NCBI RefSeq assembly: GCF_949628265.1
Contig: NC_088787.1
Span: 6,748,501 to 6,812,500 of the forward strand
Source of the DNA: Cloeon dipterum
Lineage: Eukaryota; Arthropoda; Insecta; Ephemeroptera; Baetidae
Length of the DNA: 64,000 nucleotides
Direction: 5' to 3'
Positions 61,376 through 64,000 of this stretch are shown in pieces. The notes beneath the pieces are model-generated. The model was not told where the DNA came from. It saw nothing but the letters and a program-made list of their open reading frames with translations, and made no database searches. The position numbers and the translations under genes were made by a program. Numbering within the stretch: position 1 is the first letter of the stretch; each line of letters opens with the position of its first letter.

Positions 61376-62425
61376 TATTGTCTTCCCAGGGTTCTGAATG
61401 AGAAAATTGAAAGGGTTTCCATCTTAAAAGCAGAGGGGTGAATGCTGACTTTGGTGAGACTGCATCAATTTATTACGTTTTAGCCATTTTGTTTGGAAGT
61501 CTATCAAAGAGTTCGCATTCAGAGTGTTAGGAAAGTGTGATAATTTTTAGTCTTTTATTTTTGAAAAATATATTCCGGACCAGCTGGTTTTAGTAATTTT
61601 TAAAATTTATTTTCTTCGTTCATTTTTCTGTCTTGTCGGCTTTGATGAAATTTATTTTAAACAATGACTGGAAACTGAAACTTGTTTTTTTTTTAATTTC
61701 TCTATAAAATTTTATTTAAATCTTTTACCATTATGTTTCAATTGATGAACAAAAATTTAAAACGTTTGGGCATTCATTCACTTCTTGCTTAGTACGGAGA
61801 ATAGAAATTTCAAATTTTTTAATTCGGAATCCTGAATATTTTACTAAGTCACCCTGCTTAAAGTATTAATTAACATGTGCCATCTAATAATGTTAAAGAG
61901 CTATTTATCTGTTAATTTTACTACGTCAAAGTATTTTAATACTTAGTTGAAAGCAATAGGACTGTTTGTTACAAGGATGCAATCGATGAAATAAAATGTC
62001 TGTGAATCAGAATTTAATTTGTATTTGATTTATTACTGTATAAAACCAATCAAATATTTTATAAAATGAACACCCTAATTTAATTAACCTGGAATAAATG
62101 CACTTCCCCTTAATAACTTGATTCGATGACTGTCAAATGAAACAATTTGATGCTGTAGAAGAGCAGAGAATCTCAACATAATATCAAGCATGTATAATTA
62201 GAATAGACAAAACACGTATTGGGTATTCGCATTCATATTTATTATACTGTAGATTGTATAATTATGTTCACGTCTGCTAAGAGAAAATATTAAAATAATC
62301 TAATTAAAAAATTAATGAGATTTTAATATGTTTTTATGGTATTGTTGCCGCGCACCGTACGTCATAAAATTAAAATGTTCTTAAAAAAATAAATATTTAA
62401 AAATTTCCGCCATAAAAATGCAGAT
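61376..62425. other. Convergent intergenic region after FHIP
   Basis: Contains the 3' ends of FHIP (plus) and of the second TAZ-like gene (minus). Very AT-rich; no gene or repeat is supported. Confidence 0.5.
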
Positions 62426-63846
62426 TTAGAAATGCTGATGTTTTTTCTTCAAAAAATCGTTGATGCTTATATAAGAAATCTGTTCACCAGGTGACACTAA
62501 TGGACATAAAGGACATAAAGCATCCTTGCATTCCCTCCAGTGATAAAATAATCGGCGAGTAGCCGGACAAAAAGGCTTTTCACAGGATTTGCCTTTCTCA
62601 CAAATTTTCATGTGGCCGAAATTAATTTTCATGATGTTGCAGGCCGGGTGGGTGCACTAGAGAATCCAAATGAAAAAAAAAATACCACTGCGCTCGCGTT
62701 CTAAGTTTTATAGTTACCATCTGTAGAGCTGTTTCAGTTCTTTGGCAATAGCTCAAATAGCCAATCAGTGTAAACGCCAGTTGCTGGTTTACGCGAGAAA
62801 TAGTTATTCCATCATTTTCTGAGCCCAGAATCAAGTCCAAGAAACCTTTCTTGCTTAGGATTTCAATCATGCAGAAATCCTTGCAACTGTTTCGTATTGC
62901 TGAAATGTAAGATTTTTTCTGATAAATTATTTTTGCTATGAAAATAAACCTTGACAGAGGGTGTTTCCAGGAGAGATTTGAGATTTTTCGACTGCACATC
63001 GTGGCAAAGTCGAGAAATCTTTCAGAATATTTGCAATTTGATCCTGTGGAAGCCACCATGGCGCTCAGAAACGATAGTTTATTGGGGTTTCATGACCACC
63101 CTGATGCTTTCAAAGGGTCAACTTGCACATATTCTGAAAGATCTTGACATGGCTGTTCGAACGGTGTGCAGATCTTGCAGAATAAACCAATACAGAGCCC
63201 GTCAACACATTTGTCGCTCGAGGGCTGCTACCTTCTGATGTTAACTAAAACTTCACACACTTGCGAGGGTACTTTAAGTTTGTAAACTATTTGTGATACA
63301 ACATTTATTATTTGATCGTGAATTTAAGTTAAAAAACCAAAAAGGAAACACCCGACAGTTCCATCCCTCCACCAATTAAATTTAATTTGACTTTTAGCGT
63401 TATAATGGGATAAAAAAAAATCGTTGAGTGCATGGAAATTTATTTTGTTTTTACCATTTCTCTCTTCAATGGTGCATTGGCTGTACATCCTCTTCGTTAT
63501 CTCAAGGTTTAATTCAAACTGCGCAAAATGAAACAATTAATGAATTATTCGATCCAGTCTCCAAATTAGAATGTGCTTACACAGTGGTGCCAGAATTTGT
63601 GTAATTCAAAAGTGGCATAATCTTTCGCCTCTTGATGAAACTCCCAGAATTGGCAATCGTAAAGGGAGTTTAGCGTTTCGTCATTCATAGGCTGATTGGG
63701 ATGCGGGATGGAAATGACATTAGTCGAGGATAAAGCCCTTGAATTGTCTTGAGGAACCGCAACAGCTCCACAGTCAAGCGAGCTGTCCGCTTCTTTTAAA
63801 ACACTTGTCGGCGCATTTGGTTTTTGTGTCGACTCAGTTGCCTCAG
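62426..63846 (-). CDS. Second TAZ-like zinc-finger gene, continuing beyond the right edge
   Basis: Exons in transcript order within the window: 63846-63581, 63518-63455, 62899-62718, 62656-62426, all in phase; the 5' part lies beyond position 64000. The last two exons form a TAZ1-like domain (GYLSYCQRTETALQM then CTHPACNIMKINFGHMKICE, CPATRRLFYHWRECKDALCP) that keeps the second and third zinc sites but has tyrosine where the first-site histidine belongs. Exon order and phases match the 3' half of the TAZ gene at 35655-42517, except that its exon 36348-36244 has no counterpart here, so they are paralogues. Function is unknown; binding of transcription-factor activation domains is a family-based guess. 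Confidence 0.7.
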
Positions 63847-64000
63847 CTGTGACAAAAAAATTGTCAAAACTTTAATTATAAAATCAGAATTGTGAATTTT
63901 TGACAATTTCTTGATCAAAAATATATAAATATTTAAACTAATTTATTAAAAATAAATTGTTGGAGTTTTATGGTTTGTTTTAGACTGCCTCCAAGCCTAT
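63847..64000. other. Intron of the second TAZ-like gene, at window edge
   Basis: AT-rich sequence upstream (in transcript sense) of the acceptor at 63847-63848. Upstream exons are outside the window. Confidence 0.5.

Overview
The window is nuclear DNA of an arthropod, very probably an insect. Genes have many short GC-rich exons split by AT-rich introns with GT-AG ends. The gene set fits an insect: a cuticle-type laccase, Ars2/Serrate, TRAM, B9D2, tectonic, an ATP7 copper pump, ZMAT2 and an FHIP-family protein. The order within insects cannot be fixed from this sequence. All gene models were built by hand, by joining exons so that splice sites and reading-frame phase agree; lengths come from those models.

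Layout. Plus strand, 0.25-4.4 kb: 3' part of a laccase with two chitin-binding domains. Plus, 6.7-13.5 kb: Ars2, with two alternative coding last exons. Plus, 15.2-18.4 kb: TRAM. 19.7-25.7 kb: two intact leucine-rich-repeat-like paralogues arranged head to head as a large inverted duplication. 25.7-28.0 kb: small inverted-repeat elements and little coding sequence. Plus, 28.1-35.1 kb: B9D2 followed two bases after its stop codon by tectonic on the same exon, a probable dicistronic mRNA for two ciliary transition-zone proteins, with an RFX X-box-like site upstream. Minus, 35.7-42.5 kb: a TAZ1-zinc-finger gene unrelated in architecture to CBP/p300, with an internally duplicated exon pair. One of its introns holds a snap-back MITE, itself interrupted by a 3.4 kb terminal-inverted-repeat element carrying a tandem array, a CpG-rich promoter-like region and a small spliced gene. 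Minus, 43.7-44.9 kb: an unrecognised small gene. Minus, 45.6-52.7 kb: ATP7. Minus, 52.9-54.3 kb: ZMAT2 (Snu23). Plus, 55.1-61.4 kb: FHIP. Minus, from 62.4 kb to beyond the right edge: a second TAZ-like gene.

Functional links. B9D2 and tectonic act in the same transition-zone (MKS/B9) complex. Ars2 and ZMAT2 are nuclear RNA-processing factors. Laccase and ATP7 are linked only by copper and are far apart. Otherwise the neighbourhood looks like ordinary eukaryotic gene order. Non-coding space is rich in short inverted-repeat elements: at least two related TTAA-flanked families (one copy with a readable empty site in the LRR duplicate) and one palindromic family of about 400 bp. No rRNA, tRNA, CRISPR or prokaryotic feature was seen.
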